Below are positions 52,286 through 60,827 of a DNA stretch of 64,000 bases, piece by piece (the first letter of the stretch is position 1; every line of letters begins with the position of its first letter). A program made the translations under genes and the position numbers. The notes under the pieces are model-generated. The model worked only from the letters and a program-made list of their open reading frames with translations, had not been told where the DNA came from and searched no databases. Source of the stretch: Streptomyces camponoticapitis (lineage in GTDB: Bacteria > Actinomycetota > Actinomycetes > Streptomycetales > Streptomycetaceae); the NCBI RefSeq assembly GCF_014646115.1, contig NZ_BMMV01000005.1:248001-312000 (forward strand), in the 5' to 3' direction.

Positions 52286-52345
52286 CACTTCGCCCGGCCC
52301 CGCACGGACGGCGGCCACCGCCCGGCCCGCGCCCCGCCTCCGTCG

Positions 52346-53521
52346 TCAGCCCCGGCGGATCGTGATCGTCGTCCACGCGCCGACATGCACGCGGTCGCCG
52401 TCCTTGAGCGGGACGGGGACATACGGCTGGATCGGGTCCTCGGCGCCGTTCAGCGTCGTGCCGTTGGTGGAGTTCTGATCGACCACCGCCCAGCTGCCGT
52501 CGGGCTGCTGGACCAGCACCGCGTGGTGGTGCGAGACACCCGGGTCCTCCGGCGGCACGGACAGGTCGACATCCGGGGACTCGCCGGTGGAGTGGCGCCG
52601 ACGGCCGATGGTGATCTGGTTCCCGGTCATCGGAAGGTGCTGTTCCGGGGAGTACGCGGGCAGGTTGAGGCCCGTCGCCTCGGGGCCGCTGCGCTGCATC
52701 ATCGCCATGAAGTACTCACGGTCCGGGGCGACGACCGCCGTCCAGTTGCCGGGCGGCTGGTACTGGTGCGGCGGCTGCTGGTGCTGCTGCTGGTGCGGCG
52801 GCGGTCCCTGCTGGAACTGGTGCGGGGGAGCCGAAGCCTGTGCCTGCGAGGGCGGCGGCAGCACCCAGTCGTCGCCGCCGGTCTGCTGCGGCGGGGCCGG
52901 CGGCCCCGACTGCTGGAACGAGGGCGGCGACGGCGGACCCTGCTGCTGGTACGGCGGGGGCGGCGGAGGCCCCTGCTGGCCGTGAGGCCCGGGAGGTCCA
53001 GGGGGACCGGGAGGTCCGCCCTGCGAGCCGAGCCCACCCGGCTGCCCCTGCTGATCGGGCGACAGCGGCTCCGCCGCCCGGTTCAGCTGGGAGGGGCGCG
53101 AGCCCTGGTAGTCGTACGGGTCCGGCGGCCGGGGCGGCGATTGCTGGGCCTGGAAGCCCGGCGGCAGGTTCAGTCCGGGAGGCGGAGCGCCCCCCGGACC
53201 ACCGGGGCCTCCCGGCCCGCCGGGCTGCTGGTGCTGCGGAGCCAGCGGCGTGTAGGAGGTCGCCGTGTTGGTGAGGAAGTTCCACCGGCACTCCTCGCAG
53301 AACAGGGCGTTGCCCTCACGCGGCGTACGGCACTGCGGGCAGAGCTCCGCCTGCGCGGTCGCGTTCGGGTCCTGCGGGTAGCCGTAACCGGGCGCGGGCG
53401 GCGGTGGTGGAGGCGGCGGCACCGAACCGGCGGGAGCACCGGCTCCGGCCGCCATGCGATGGCCGCAGACCTCGCACCAGTCGTCGGAACCCGACTGGTG
53501 TCCGTTCGGGCAAGTCGGCAT
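52346..53521 (-). CDS. FHA-domain protein with two zinc ribbons and a Pro/Gln-rich linker
   Basis: The 391-residue protein starts with two Cys-x-x-Cys zinc modules (Cys4, 16, 19 with His8/His21; Cys61, 64, 75, 78), runs through about 190 residues of Pro/Gln/Gly repeats, and ends in an FHA domain (297-391) with GRRRHS, SHHHAV and NSTNGTTLNG (phospho-Thr binding Arg, Ser, Asn). It is the last gene of the operon that contains PknG and PP2C. In Mycobacterium the PknG target GarA is an FHA protein of about 160 residues; this protein could be the local reader or substrate, but it has no recognisable GarA-type ETTS phosphosite. Candidate Thr residues lie at 85-91 (TNTATSYTP). A ribosome binding site (GGGGAAG) precedes the ATG. 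Confidence 0.88.
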   Translation of the reverse strand: MPTCPNGHQSGSDDWCEVCGHRMAAGAGAPAGSVPPPPPPPPAPGYGYPQDPNATAQAELCPQCRTPREGNALFCEECRWNFLTNTATSYTPLAPQHQQPGGPGGPGGPGGAPPPGLNLPPGFQAQQSPPRPPDPYDYQGSRPSQLNRAAEPLSPDQQGQPGGLGSQGGPPGPPGPPGPHGQQGPPPPPPYQQQGPPSPPSFQQSGPPAPPQQTGGDDWVLPPPSQAQASAPPHQFQQGPPPHQQQHQQPPHQYQPPGNWTAVVAPDREYFMAMMQRSGPEATGLNLPAYSPEQHLPMTGNQITIGRRRHSTGESPDVDLSVPPEDPGVSHHHAVLVQQPDGSWAVVDQNSTNGTTLNGAEDPIQPYVPVPLKDGDRVHVGAWTTITIRRG

Positions 53522-53587
53522 GTCGGCGCTTCCCCCTCTCCTCGTCCGGCCCGCAGGCCGCTGCTGTTCGCTGCTTGTCGCTCTTCG

Positions 53588-54943
53588 CTATTTCTTGACG
53601 CGAACGGTCTTGGTCGAGCGAGTCTCCAGTGTCATCTCGTCCGCGTCCGCGACCTTCGCCTTCAGTCGCACAGTACCCGTCGCCGCATCGACCACGTCCA
53701 CCACCTTCGAAAGCAATTTCGCCGTATCGGCGTTCCCCGAGTCCGACGCGAGCTGTACGGCACGGCCCAGTTTGGCGGTCGCGCCGTCGAAGTCCCCCGA
53801 CTTACGGGCCTCCAGGCCCTGCTGGATCACCTGTGCCAGTTCGGCCTGGCCGGTGTAGTGCGCGACCTGCGGATTGATGGACGTGGACGCCGCCATGTCG
53901 TCGGTCCACACCGCCCGTACCAGCCCTTGGGACAGCACCTGTGACGTACCGTCGGCCGCCGGGAGGATCAGCGAGACCCTGGCCGCCAGCATCTCCTGTC
54001 CGACGCCCGCCTCCGGGACCTGGACGGATACGTGGTAGTCACGGGACTCGTCGCCCCAGGAGCCGGTCGGGTAGTCCCCGGCACGGGGGTTGGCGTCCGT
54101 ACGACGCTCGGTCAGCTCCTCGACCGTCGGCGCCACCTGCTTGACGAACTTGATCTCCACGCCGACGGGCGTCCAGAGCCGCAGGGCGACGTCCGCGACC
54201 TCCTTGCCCATCGCGTTCTCCATCATCTCGGTGAAGTCGGCGGCCAGGCCAGCCGGATCGGCGACGATGTCCGCCGTGCCGAGCATCGCCGACGCGATGC
54301 CTGTGACCTCTTTCACCACCCAGTCCGTGCCGACGCCACGGGCGTCGCACGTGAACCGGCCCGCGCAGGCGTCGAGCGCGGCGCGCAGATCCTCGGGCTT
54401 CTCGTGCTCGTTACGGCCGTCGGTGAGCAGGATGCCGTGCCTGATCGACACGTCGGCCGAGGACAGCAGCCGGTCCGCGAGCCGCAGCCAGGTGCCGATG
54501 GCGGTGCCTCCGCCGGCGCTCAGTTTCCGCAGGGCGTTCCTGGCTTCCGCGCGGGTGGCCGAGTCCGCGACCGCGAGCCCGCCGTTGCCCGGGTAGACCT
54601 CCTTGGCCACATGCGTGCCGGCGACGACGGCGAAGGCGACACCGTCGCGCAGGGTGTCGATGGCGGCGGACGTGGCATCGCGGGCGTTGCGCATCTTCGT
54701 CGGCGGATAGTCCATCGAGCCCGAGCAGTCGACCATGATCACCACGGCCGCGTCGGGGCCCTGTCCCGGCGGCGTCGCGGGCCTCGCGGACGCTCCCGTG
54801 AGGGGCACCCCGCCGGTCGTGCCACCTCCGGTGGACGTGACCGTCACGATCGCGTTGACCTCTCGCCCGCCCTCCGGCAGGTACTCGTTCTGGTACACCT
54901 CGACGGAGAACTGCGGCACGGTCGACTTGGAGAAGTTCGCCAT
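53588..54943 (-). CDS. VWA-domain protein of the PknG signalling operon
   Basis: A 451-residue cytosolic protein (no signal peptide). It has a metal-ion-dependent adhesion site DCSGSMD (Asp72, Ser74, Ser76) with GGGTAIGTW and LLTDGRNEHE as the other metal ligands, followed by a beta-rich region and a helical C-terminus (about 385-445) with TPR-like repeats (GQAELAQVIQQGLEARKSGDFDGATAKLGRAVQL). Such VWA proteins scaffold multi-protein complexes. It lies between PP2C and FHA genes in the same direction (66 bases before the FHA gene), suggesting it assembles the kinase-phosphatase-reader module. GGAG lies nine bases upstream of the start. Confidence 0.85.
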   Translation of the reverse strand: MANFSKSTVPQFSVEVYQNEYLPEGGREVNAIVTVTSTGGGTTGGVPLTGASARPATPPGQGPDAAVVIMVDCSGSMDYPPTKMRNARDATSAAIDTLRDGVAFAVVAGTHVAKEVYPGNGGLAVADSATRAEARNALRKLSAGGGTAIGTWLRLADRLLSSADVSIRHGILLTDGRNEHEKPEDLRAALDACAGRFTCDARGVGTDWVVKEVTGIASAMLGTADIVADPAGLAADFTEMMENAMGKEVADVALRLWTPVGVEIKFVKQVAPTVEELTERRTDANPRAGDYPTGSWGDESRDYHVSVQVPEAGVGQEMLAARVSLILPAADGTSQVLSQGLVRAVWTDDMAASTSINPQVAHYTGQAELAQVIQQGLEARKSGDFDGATAKLGRAVQLASDSGNADTAKLLSKVVDVVDAATGTVRLKAKVADADEMTLETRSTKTVRVKK

Positions 54944-55100
54944 CTGTATCGGCTCCTTGACGCTCCACTGGCAAAAAGATCAGAAGACTTGAGCGGGACA
55001 GCGGGACAACGGGCGGGCGGACTCCCGGGATCGGACCGGGCGCCGGTCCGGACCGCCGGTCCCGCCGGTGGTCCGGACAGTGGTCCGGGCAGTGGGGTGC

Positions 55101-56561
55101 TCAGGCCGTGCTGTAGGCGGATCCTGCCCCTTGCTGCGGTACGGCGAACGGCAGCAGGGCCACTGTTACGTTGTCGTGGCCCCCACCGTCGAGCGCGTGG
55201 CCGACCAGCACCTGGGCGCTGCGCAGGGGCTGTTGGGCGGCGTCCGGCGGAAGGGCCCGTGCCATTTCCTGCGGGCTCTCCGCGTAGTTCCACAGGCCGT
55301 CCGTGCACACCACCACGACACCGGAACGGTCCGGTTTGAAGGACGCCGTGTGCGGTTCGAGTTCGTACGCGTCGGCGCCGAGCCAGCCGGTGATGGCGTG
55401 CGCCCGCTCGTCCGCGTACGCCTCCGCCTCGTTCATCAGGCCGGCCGCGACCATCTGGGCGGCCCAGGAGTCGTCCTCGGTCAGCCGCGCGGGTGGTCCT
55501 GTGCGGTCGTCGGGGACCCAGTAGGCACGGCTGTCGCCGACCCAGCCGATGACCAGCAGCCCGCTCGCCACGACCGCGCCGACGATCGTGCACGCGGGCG
55601 CGTTCTGCGCGCGGTGGGCCGCTTCGTGACCGTCGTCCCGACCCGGCCGGGCGGCAAGGAGGTTGACGGCCTCGGCGGCGGCGACGATCGCCTCGTGCAT
55701 CGCCTGCTGGGGGTGCGTGCCGAGCGGCAGCGCCGCGAGCAGCACCTCGTTGGCGGCCGACGAGGCGGCAGCCGACGCCTCGTCGGGGCGGGTCGCCGAG
55801 GACACGCCGTCGCAGACGATCGCGATGACGGCCGGTGAGCCGTCCGGCAGGGCGGCCGAGGACACGGCGAACGCGTCCTCGTTGCGGTGGTGGCGCAGTC
55901 CGCGGTCGCTGACCGCCGCGACGGCGTCCAACTCCTGTTCCAGATGGTCGCGCTCACGCGGCTGGGCGTGGCCGCAGTTCTCGCAGTAGCCGTCGGTGTC
56001 GACATGGCCGGCGCGGCAGGCCACGCAGAGCTTCGTACCCGCCGGGACGGCGGGCGGCGCCGTACGAGGGTCGGCGGGGTCGGCCGACGGGAGGTCGGTG
56101 ACATGGGGCGGTGCCCCGGCGGGCATCGCCGGTGCCGGCAGCTCGAAGTCACTGGCGGGCGCGTGGGCGGGTGACGGCGCGGACCCGTACCCGGCCGACG
56201 TGTGACCGGACAGCGGCACCCCGGTGGAGTCGAGCCCCGGCAGTTCGCCGGGCAGATGCACCGGCGCGGGCGTGGCCGTGCCGTCCGTCCCGGCGGCACT
56301 GGGCCAGTCGACGGCTCCGCCGGCATGCGCGGGACCGGAGTGGCCGGCGTGGCCCTGCCGCGCCTCGGCCTGGGCGGCTCCCGAGGCCGTCCCGGCCGGC
56401 GCCGGGGCGCCGTTGATGACGATCGTGGGGTGGTCGTCCGGGGGCGGGGGTACGGCCGACAGGTCGTACCCGCACGCACCACAGAAGAGGTCGCCCGACT
56501 CCAGAGGCTCCTCGCAACTGGGGCACCGCGAAAGGGCTGTCGGCTGGTGCATCTGCGACAT
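55101..56561 (-). CDS. PP2C-type Ser/Thr phosphatase with two zinc ribbons
   Basis: The 486-residue enzyme begins with a zinc ribbon (Cys13, 16, 27, 30), then a disordered Pro/Gly/Ala-rich segment, a second ribbon (Cys179, 182, 193, 196) and a PP2C catalytic domain from about 210: SDRGLRHHRNEDAF (Arg219, Asn227-Glu-Asp229), VCDGVSSA (metal Asp251-Gly), VGDSRAY, CTDGLWNY and GGHDNVTV. PP2C enzymes remove phosphate from Ser/Thr. It follows PknG with the stop and start only three bases apart (ATG at 56561, or GTG at 56564), so kinase and phosphatase are coupled in translation. It is the likely opponent of PknG. Localisation: cytosol. Confidence 0.9.
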   Translation of the reverse strand: MSQMHQPTALSRCPSCEEPLESGDLFCGACGYDLSAVPPPPDDHPTIVINGAPAPAGTASGAAQAEARQGHAGHSGPAHAGGAVDWPSAAGTDGTATPAPVHLPGELPGLDSTGVPLSGHTSAGYGSAPSPAHAPASDFELPAPAMPAGAPPHVTDLPSADPADPRTAPPAVPAGTKLCVACRAGHVDTDGYCENCGHAQPRERDHLEQELDAVAAVSDRGLRHHRNEDAFAVSSAALPDGSPAVIAIVCDGVSSATRPDEASAAASSAANEVLLAALPLGTHPQQAMHEAIVAAAEAVNLLAARPGRDDGHEAAHRAQNAPACTIVGAVVASGLLVIGWVGDSRAYWVPDDRTGPPARLTEDDSWAAQMVAAGLMNEAEAYADERAHAITGWLGADAYELEPHTASFKPDRSGVVVVCTDGLWNYAESPQEMARALPPDAAQQPLRSAQVLVGHALDGGGHDNVTVALLPFAVPQQGAGSAYSTA

Positions 56562-56564
56562 CAC

Positions 56565-59360
56565 TCACACCCACGTCCGGGGGCGGAAGCGGTTGGCCCG
56601 CTCCACCAGGTCGATCCTCTCCTCGCCACGCTGAGCGAGCCGGGCAAGCACCCGGTACGAGCGTTCCAGTCCCAAGCGCAGACCGCGCTCGTCCAGTTCA
56701 CTGCCGAGCAGCGAGGTCTGTCCGGGTCGATTCCCCGGACCACCGGAGAGTACCCAGTCCAGTGCCGTGCCCAGAACCTCCGCCGACAACTGCTCGCGGC
56801 GCATCGCGTCCAGACCGAACTGGCCCAGCCGCGAAACCTGGTCGGCCGCCGCTCTCAGATCGTCGATCAGCGGGGTGTCCGGCATGGCTCCGGGCAGCGC
56901 GAGCGGAGACTGTGCGCGCAGGTCACGGCGGCGCAGCCGCGACCGTACGGCCGCGATCCTGGCCGCCGTGTAGTGGATAGACGCCTCGGGGACCGACTCC
57001 AGGGTCCGTACGGCTCCGATCCGGTCCCCGGCCGCGTTCTGTACCCGGGCGAGTCCGAAAGCGGCGCTGACATAACTCGGATCAGTCATCCATACGAGGC
57101 GGTAGTACTCGGCCGCGTTGTCGAGTTGGCCGAGCACCTCGGCGCAGACTCCGAGGGCCAGCTTCGGCGCGGCCTCGCCCGGGAAGGCGTCGTAGATCGC
57201 GTCGAAGGAGAGCGCGGCGATCTCGTTCTCACCGGTCACGAGCGAGGCGATGCCCCGGTACCAGACGACCCGCCAGTCGTCGGCGTGGCGCGCCTCCAGC
57301 TCCGTCAACGCCTCGGAGGCCGTGACCAGTTCACCCATCTCCAGGCGGGCGCGCAGCTCGCGCAGCCGGCGCTCGACGGAGTCGGCGGGCGCCTCCGCGA
57401 GCGCGGAGATCAGCTCGGCGGGCGCGGACGCCATCAGACCGGCGAGGAAACCCGCGTTGGGGTCGTTCGCGTCGACCCGGGGCACCGGCAGTGCCAGAGC
57501 CGTGGCGGGCGCGTCGATGCGCGCGAGCGGGGCGCCGGTCTCCACGGTTTCCACGGGAGGGACGGCGGGGAGGCCGGGGGCCTCCGGTCCTGGAGCGGTC
57601 CGGGGTGCCGGGACGCCGACCTGCGGGGCGCCGGGCGGGAGCGGGGGCGGTGACCCGAAGGGGGGCGGGGGCGGCTGGATCGCCGGGTGGCCGGGCAGCG
57701 GTGCGGGCACGCCCGTACCCGCGTACGGGCCTGACCCCGGCGGCGGCGCGGAGTGGCCCGCCGCGCCGTTCACGGAGCCGTTCGCGCTCCTCGCGGACTT
57801 GTCGCGCCGTCCGAACAGACCGGCCCGTACCGGCTCGGGCCGGAGCCCCAGCCGCGAGACGTCCTGCGCGGTGTCGGCGAACAACTGCGTGTCCGTGACC
57901 CGCAGTTCCGTGCCGAACTGGGTCGAAAGCGCCGGCCGCGGACGTCCCGTCTGGAGCGCCACGACCTCGCGCAGCACACCGGTCAGCTGCTCGGCCATCT
58001 CCTGCGCCGAGGCGAACCGCCGCGCCGGATCGGGGTCGGTCGCGCGCACCAGCAGCCGGTAGAACGACTCGTACGTCCGGAACACGTCGATGTTGTCCGG
58101 GTCCGGCAGCGAGTCCACGAACACGTTCGTGTAGCCCTGGAAGTCGAACGTCAGCACCGCGAGCGTCCGCGCCACCGTGTACAGGTCGGAGGCCACCGAG
58201 GGGCCGACCTCGGCGACCTCCGGTGCCTGATACCCGACCGTGCCGTAGATCGCCGAGTCCTCGTCGTCCATCCTGCGGACGGCGCCCATGTCGATGAGCT
58301 TGAGCTGGTCCTCGGACTGGATCGCGTTGTCGACCTTGAAGTCGCAGTAGAGGAGATTGCGGCTGTGCAGATGCCCGAGGGCCTCCAGCGCCTCTATGCC
58401 GTACGCGCACGCCTGCTCGACCGGCAGCGGGTCACGCTTGCCGTCGGGGCTGCGCCGCTCGTTGGCGATCTCCTTGAGCGCCTTGCCACCCACGTACTCC
58501 ATGACGATGTAGCCGTCCATGGAGCCGGTCCGCTGGTCGAGATGTTCCACGAAGTTGTAGATGCGGACGATGTTGGAGTGCTCGATCTCGGCGAGGAAGC
58601 GCCGCTCGGATATCGCCGCCTCCATGGCGTCCTGGTCACCCGTGTCGAGCAGGCCCTTGAGGACCACCCAGCGGTTGGAGACCGCGCGGTCGACGGCGAG
58701 ATAGATCCAGCCCAGACCGCCGTGCGCCAGACAGCCCGCGACCTGGTACTGCCCGTGGACGATGTCGCCCTCGCGCAGCTTCGGCATGAACGAGTACGGG
58801 TGGCCGCACTTGGTGCAGAACCCTTCCGTACGCCCCGGACGCTCACCGCGCGAACGGCCGACCGGCGCGCCGCAGTCGGAACGCGAGCAGTACCGCTTGC
58901 GCTCGGGGACCTCGGGGCTCGCCATCACCGCCGAGCGCGGATCGGGCCTCGGCACGTCCGGTACGGAGACGAGGCCCGCCCCCAGCCGGTTGCGCGCCGA
59001 GGTGCCGGTGGCGGCGCCGGAGCTGCGGACCGACACCGACCGGCTGGAGAGCCGGCCGGACAGCGATCGCGACAGCCGCCCGGAGACCGAACGCCGTGAC
59101 GTCGACGAGCGTGAGGAGGCACGCGAGGAGGACCGGGACGAACCGCTCCGTGCCGAACCACCACTGCCCTTGCCGCTGCCCTTGCCGCTCGGCCCGCTCT
59201 CCCTGCCGCCGCCGGTGATCCCGGTGGGCGGCGACGACAGCATGCCGGTCGGCGAGACGACGGGCGCCAGACCGCAGGTGTCGCAGTACAGCTCACCGCC
59301 GCCCATGTCCTCGTACGACCCCTCACAACCGGGGCGCTGGCAACTCCTCGTCCCGCTCAT
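56565..59360 (-). CDS. pknG: PknG-type Ser/Thr protein kinase with two zinc modules and TPR domain
   Basis: The 931-residue protein has an N-terminal zinc ribbon (Cys7, 12, 26, 29), a Ser/Arg-rich segment (60-115), a rubredoxin-like module (Cys158, 163, 182, 185), a kinase domain from about 200 and a TPR domain to the end. Kinase: VVLKGL (Lys235), LAEIEHSN, LYCDFKVDNAIQ (catalytic Asp340, Lys342, Asn345), IDMGAVRR in place of DFG-type sequence, YQAPE. The CxFKVDN catalytic loop and IDMGA identify PknG. In Mycobacterium it phosphorylates GarA in response to amino acids sensed by GlnH and GlnX. Here glnX, glnH, a coiled-coil gene, PP2C, VWA and FHA genes form one operon with it. The N-terminal zinc ribbon and Ser-rich extension are additions to the basic rubredoxin-kinase-TPR architecture. 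Confidence 0.93.
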   Translation of the reverse strand: MSGTRSCQRPGCEGSYEDMGGGELYCDTCGLAPVVSPTGMLSSPPTGITGGGRESGPSGKGSGKGSGGSARSGSSRSSSRASSRSSTSRRSVSGRLSRSLSGRLSSRSVSVRSSGAATGTSARNRLGAGLVSVPDVPRPDPRSAVMASPEVPERKRYCSRSDCGAPVGRSRGERPGRTEGFCTKCGHPYSFMPKLREGDIVHGQYQVAGCLAHGGLGWIYLAVDRAVSNRWVVLKGLLDTGDQDAMEAAISERRFLAEIEHSNIVRIYNFVEHLDQRTGSMDGYIVMEYVGGKALKEIANERRSPDGKRDPLPVEQACAYGIEALEALGHLHSRNLLYCDFKVDNAIQSEDQLKLIDMGAVRRMDDEDSAIYGTVGYQAPEVAEVGPSVASDLYTVARTLAVLTFDFQGYTNVFVDSLPDPDNIDVFRTYESFYRLLVRATDPDPARRFASAQEMAEQLTGVLREVVALQTGRPRPALSTQFGTELRVTDTQLFADTAQDVSRLGLRPEPVRAGLFGRRDKSARSANGSVNGAAGHSAPPPGSGPYAGTGVPAPLPGHPAIQPPPPPFGSPPPLPPGAPQVGVPAPRTAPGPEAPGLPAVPPVETVETGAPLARIDAPATALALPVPRVDANDPNAGFLAGLMASAPAELISALAEAPADSVERRLRELRARLEMGELVTASEALTELEARHADDWRVVWYRGIASLVTGENEIAALSFDAIYDAFPGEAAPKLALGVCAEVLGQLDNAAEYYRLVWMTDPSYVSAAFGLARVQNAAGDRIGAVRTLESVPEASIHYTAARIAAVRSRLRRRDLRAQSPLALPGAMPDTPLIDDLRAAADQVSRLGQFGLDAMRREQLSAEVLGTALDWVLSGGPGNRPGQTSLLGSELDERGLRLGLERSYRVLARLAQRGEERIDLVERANRFRPRTWV

Positions 59361-59406
59361 CGTTCCCCCCGCTCGCTCGGATTCCTGTGCACTGCTCCTC
59401 CGGTGC

Positions 59407-60735
59407 TCACGCGTGCCCCCTGCGGTCCGTGGGCCCGGACTGCCGCTGGGCCAGTGCTTCGGCCGCCGCCTGCTGGTAACGCAGCACCGCCTGCTCGGCG
59501 ACGCGCAGATCGCACGGCGCGCTCCACAGCATCCGGCGGGCCGCGTCGTAGCGCTCCGTCAGCACCATGTCCTCGGCGAGTCCGTGCCGGGCCACCTTCG
59601 CCTTGTACGCGTCGAGCCTGCCGCGCAGCTCGGCCCGGACCGCGAGCGGCGCCGTGACAGCGGTCAACGACTCGCGGGCCCGGTGCAGTTCGTCCTCGGC
59701 CTCCCGCTCCAGGGACTCCAGCAGCGGCGAGAGACGGTGCCACTGCGCGTGCCTGCGGTATTCGGCCGCCGTCGACAGCCGCTCCTGGAGCGCCGTCGAC
59801 GGCCCGCTCACCGCGGGCACCTCGGAGGCGGCGATCTTCGCCAGCACCTCGCCCCGCGCGGAACGGGCCTCGGTGAGCGTACGGTCGGCGCGCGACAGCA
59901 CGTCCCGCAGCCGCAGCAGCCGAGCCTCCGAGTCCTGGCGAACCGTCAGGACCGCGTCGATCTCACGGCGTACGTCCTCAAGCGCGCGGGCCGCCCGGTC
60001 GTAGCGCTCGGTGTCGGGCCTGCCGCCGCCGGGCGCCGAACTGCCGTGCACCGGCTGCCAGAAGGCCAGCGGATCCGAGATCACCTGGGCGCGCAGCGTG
60101 CTCAGCTCGTCGGTGATCGCCTCCAGCTCGTCACCCGCCGGATGCTCACCGGGCCGGACCCCGGCGGAGTACGCCAGAGAACGGGTCCGGTTCAGCTCGG
60201 CGGCCAGCAGATCTATCCGGGCGGGCAGCGCCGACCAGACGGAGTCCGATGCCACGACCATGTCCAGCGACTGCGCGTACAGCTCGTTCATCCGCGCGAC
60301 CAGCTCGGCGAGCGTGAACTGCTCGGAGAGCTTCGCCGGCCCCGCGATGGAGGTGGTGGCGGTGGCCGAACCCGCGACCGTGACGCTGCGGCCCCGCAGC
60401 CTCTCGGTCAGGTCCACCAGGTCCTGCTGGTTGAGCCACCGCAGCCGGGCCCGGGCCTCTCGGGCACCGCGCAGGGCGGCGGAGTAGGCGTCGAAGTAGT
60501 TCCACAGCAGGGTGATCGTCTGCTCGGTGGAGGCCCAGCGGTCCTTGGTGACCCCGCTGAGGGCGGCCCCTTCGAGCAGCCGACGGCCCGCGTGGTCCTG
60601 GAGGGCGAGCAGGGACGTCTCGATCGCCTCGTGCTCGGCGCCGAGGCGCGCGAGGGCGCGGTCCGCCTCGTCCCGGTCCATCGCCGGACCGGCCGACCCC
60701 CCCGTCGGTCCGGGGAAGGAGCCCGCGTCGCCCAT
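59407..60735 (-). CDS. Coiled-coil protein between glnH and pknG
   Basis: I do not recognise a family. The 442-residue cytosolic protein is almost wholly alpha-helical, with heptad-like stretches (ALARLGAEHEAIETSLLALQDHAGRRLLEGA, ARALEDVRREIDAVLTVRQDSEARLLRLRDVLSRADRTLTEARSARGEV, LESLEREAEDELHRARESL). The VTKDRWASTEQTITLLWNYFDAYSAAL segment is distinctive. It sits 92 bases after glnH and 46 bases before pknG on the same strand. A GGAGAGG precedes the ATG. A scaffolding or signal-transfer role between GlnX and PknG is plausible, but only from position. Confidence 0.75.
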   Translation of the reverse strand: MGDAGSFPGPTGGSAGPAMDRDEADRALARLGAEHEAIETSLLALQDHAGRRLLEGAALSGVTKDRWASTEQTITLLWNYFDAYSAALRGAREARARLRWLNQQDLVDLTERLRGRSVTVAGSATATTSIAGPAKLSEQFTLAELVARMNELYAQSLDMVVASDSVWSALPARIDLLAAELNRTRSLAYSAGVRPGEHPAGDELEAITDELSTLRAQVISDPLAFWQPVHGSSAPGGGRPDTERYDRAARALEDVRREIDAVLTVRQDSEARLLRLRDVLSRADRTLTEARSARGEVLAKIAASEVPAVSGPSTALQERLSTAAEYRRHAQWHRLSPLLESLEREAEDELHRARESLTAVTAPLAVRAELRGRLDAYKAKVARHGLAEDMVLTERYDAARRMLWSAPCDLRVAEQAVLRYQQAAAEALAQRQSGPTDRRGHA

Positions 60736-60827
60736 CGATCACCTCTCCGCTCTGCCCTGACCGCTTCCGTCACCGGTGCGCGGTCGTCGGTCTTCGGTCC
60801 GAACCCTCGGTTCTCGCTACCCCGTCC

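Noticed and set aside
52834..53420. Repetitive G/C-rich sequence suspected as CRISPR or a tandem array
   Set aside because: It codes the Pro/Gln/Gly linker of the FHA protein; units are irregular with no spacers.
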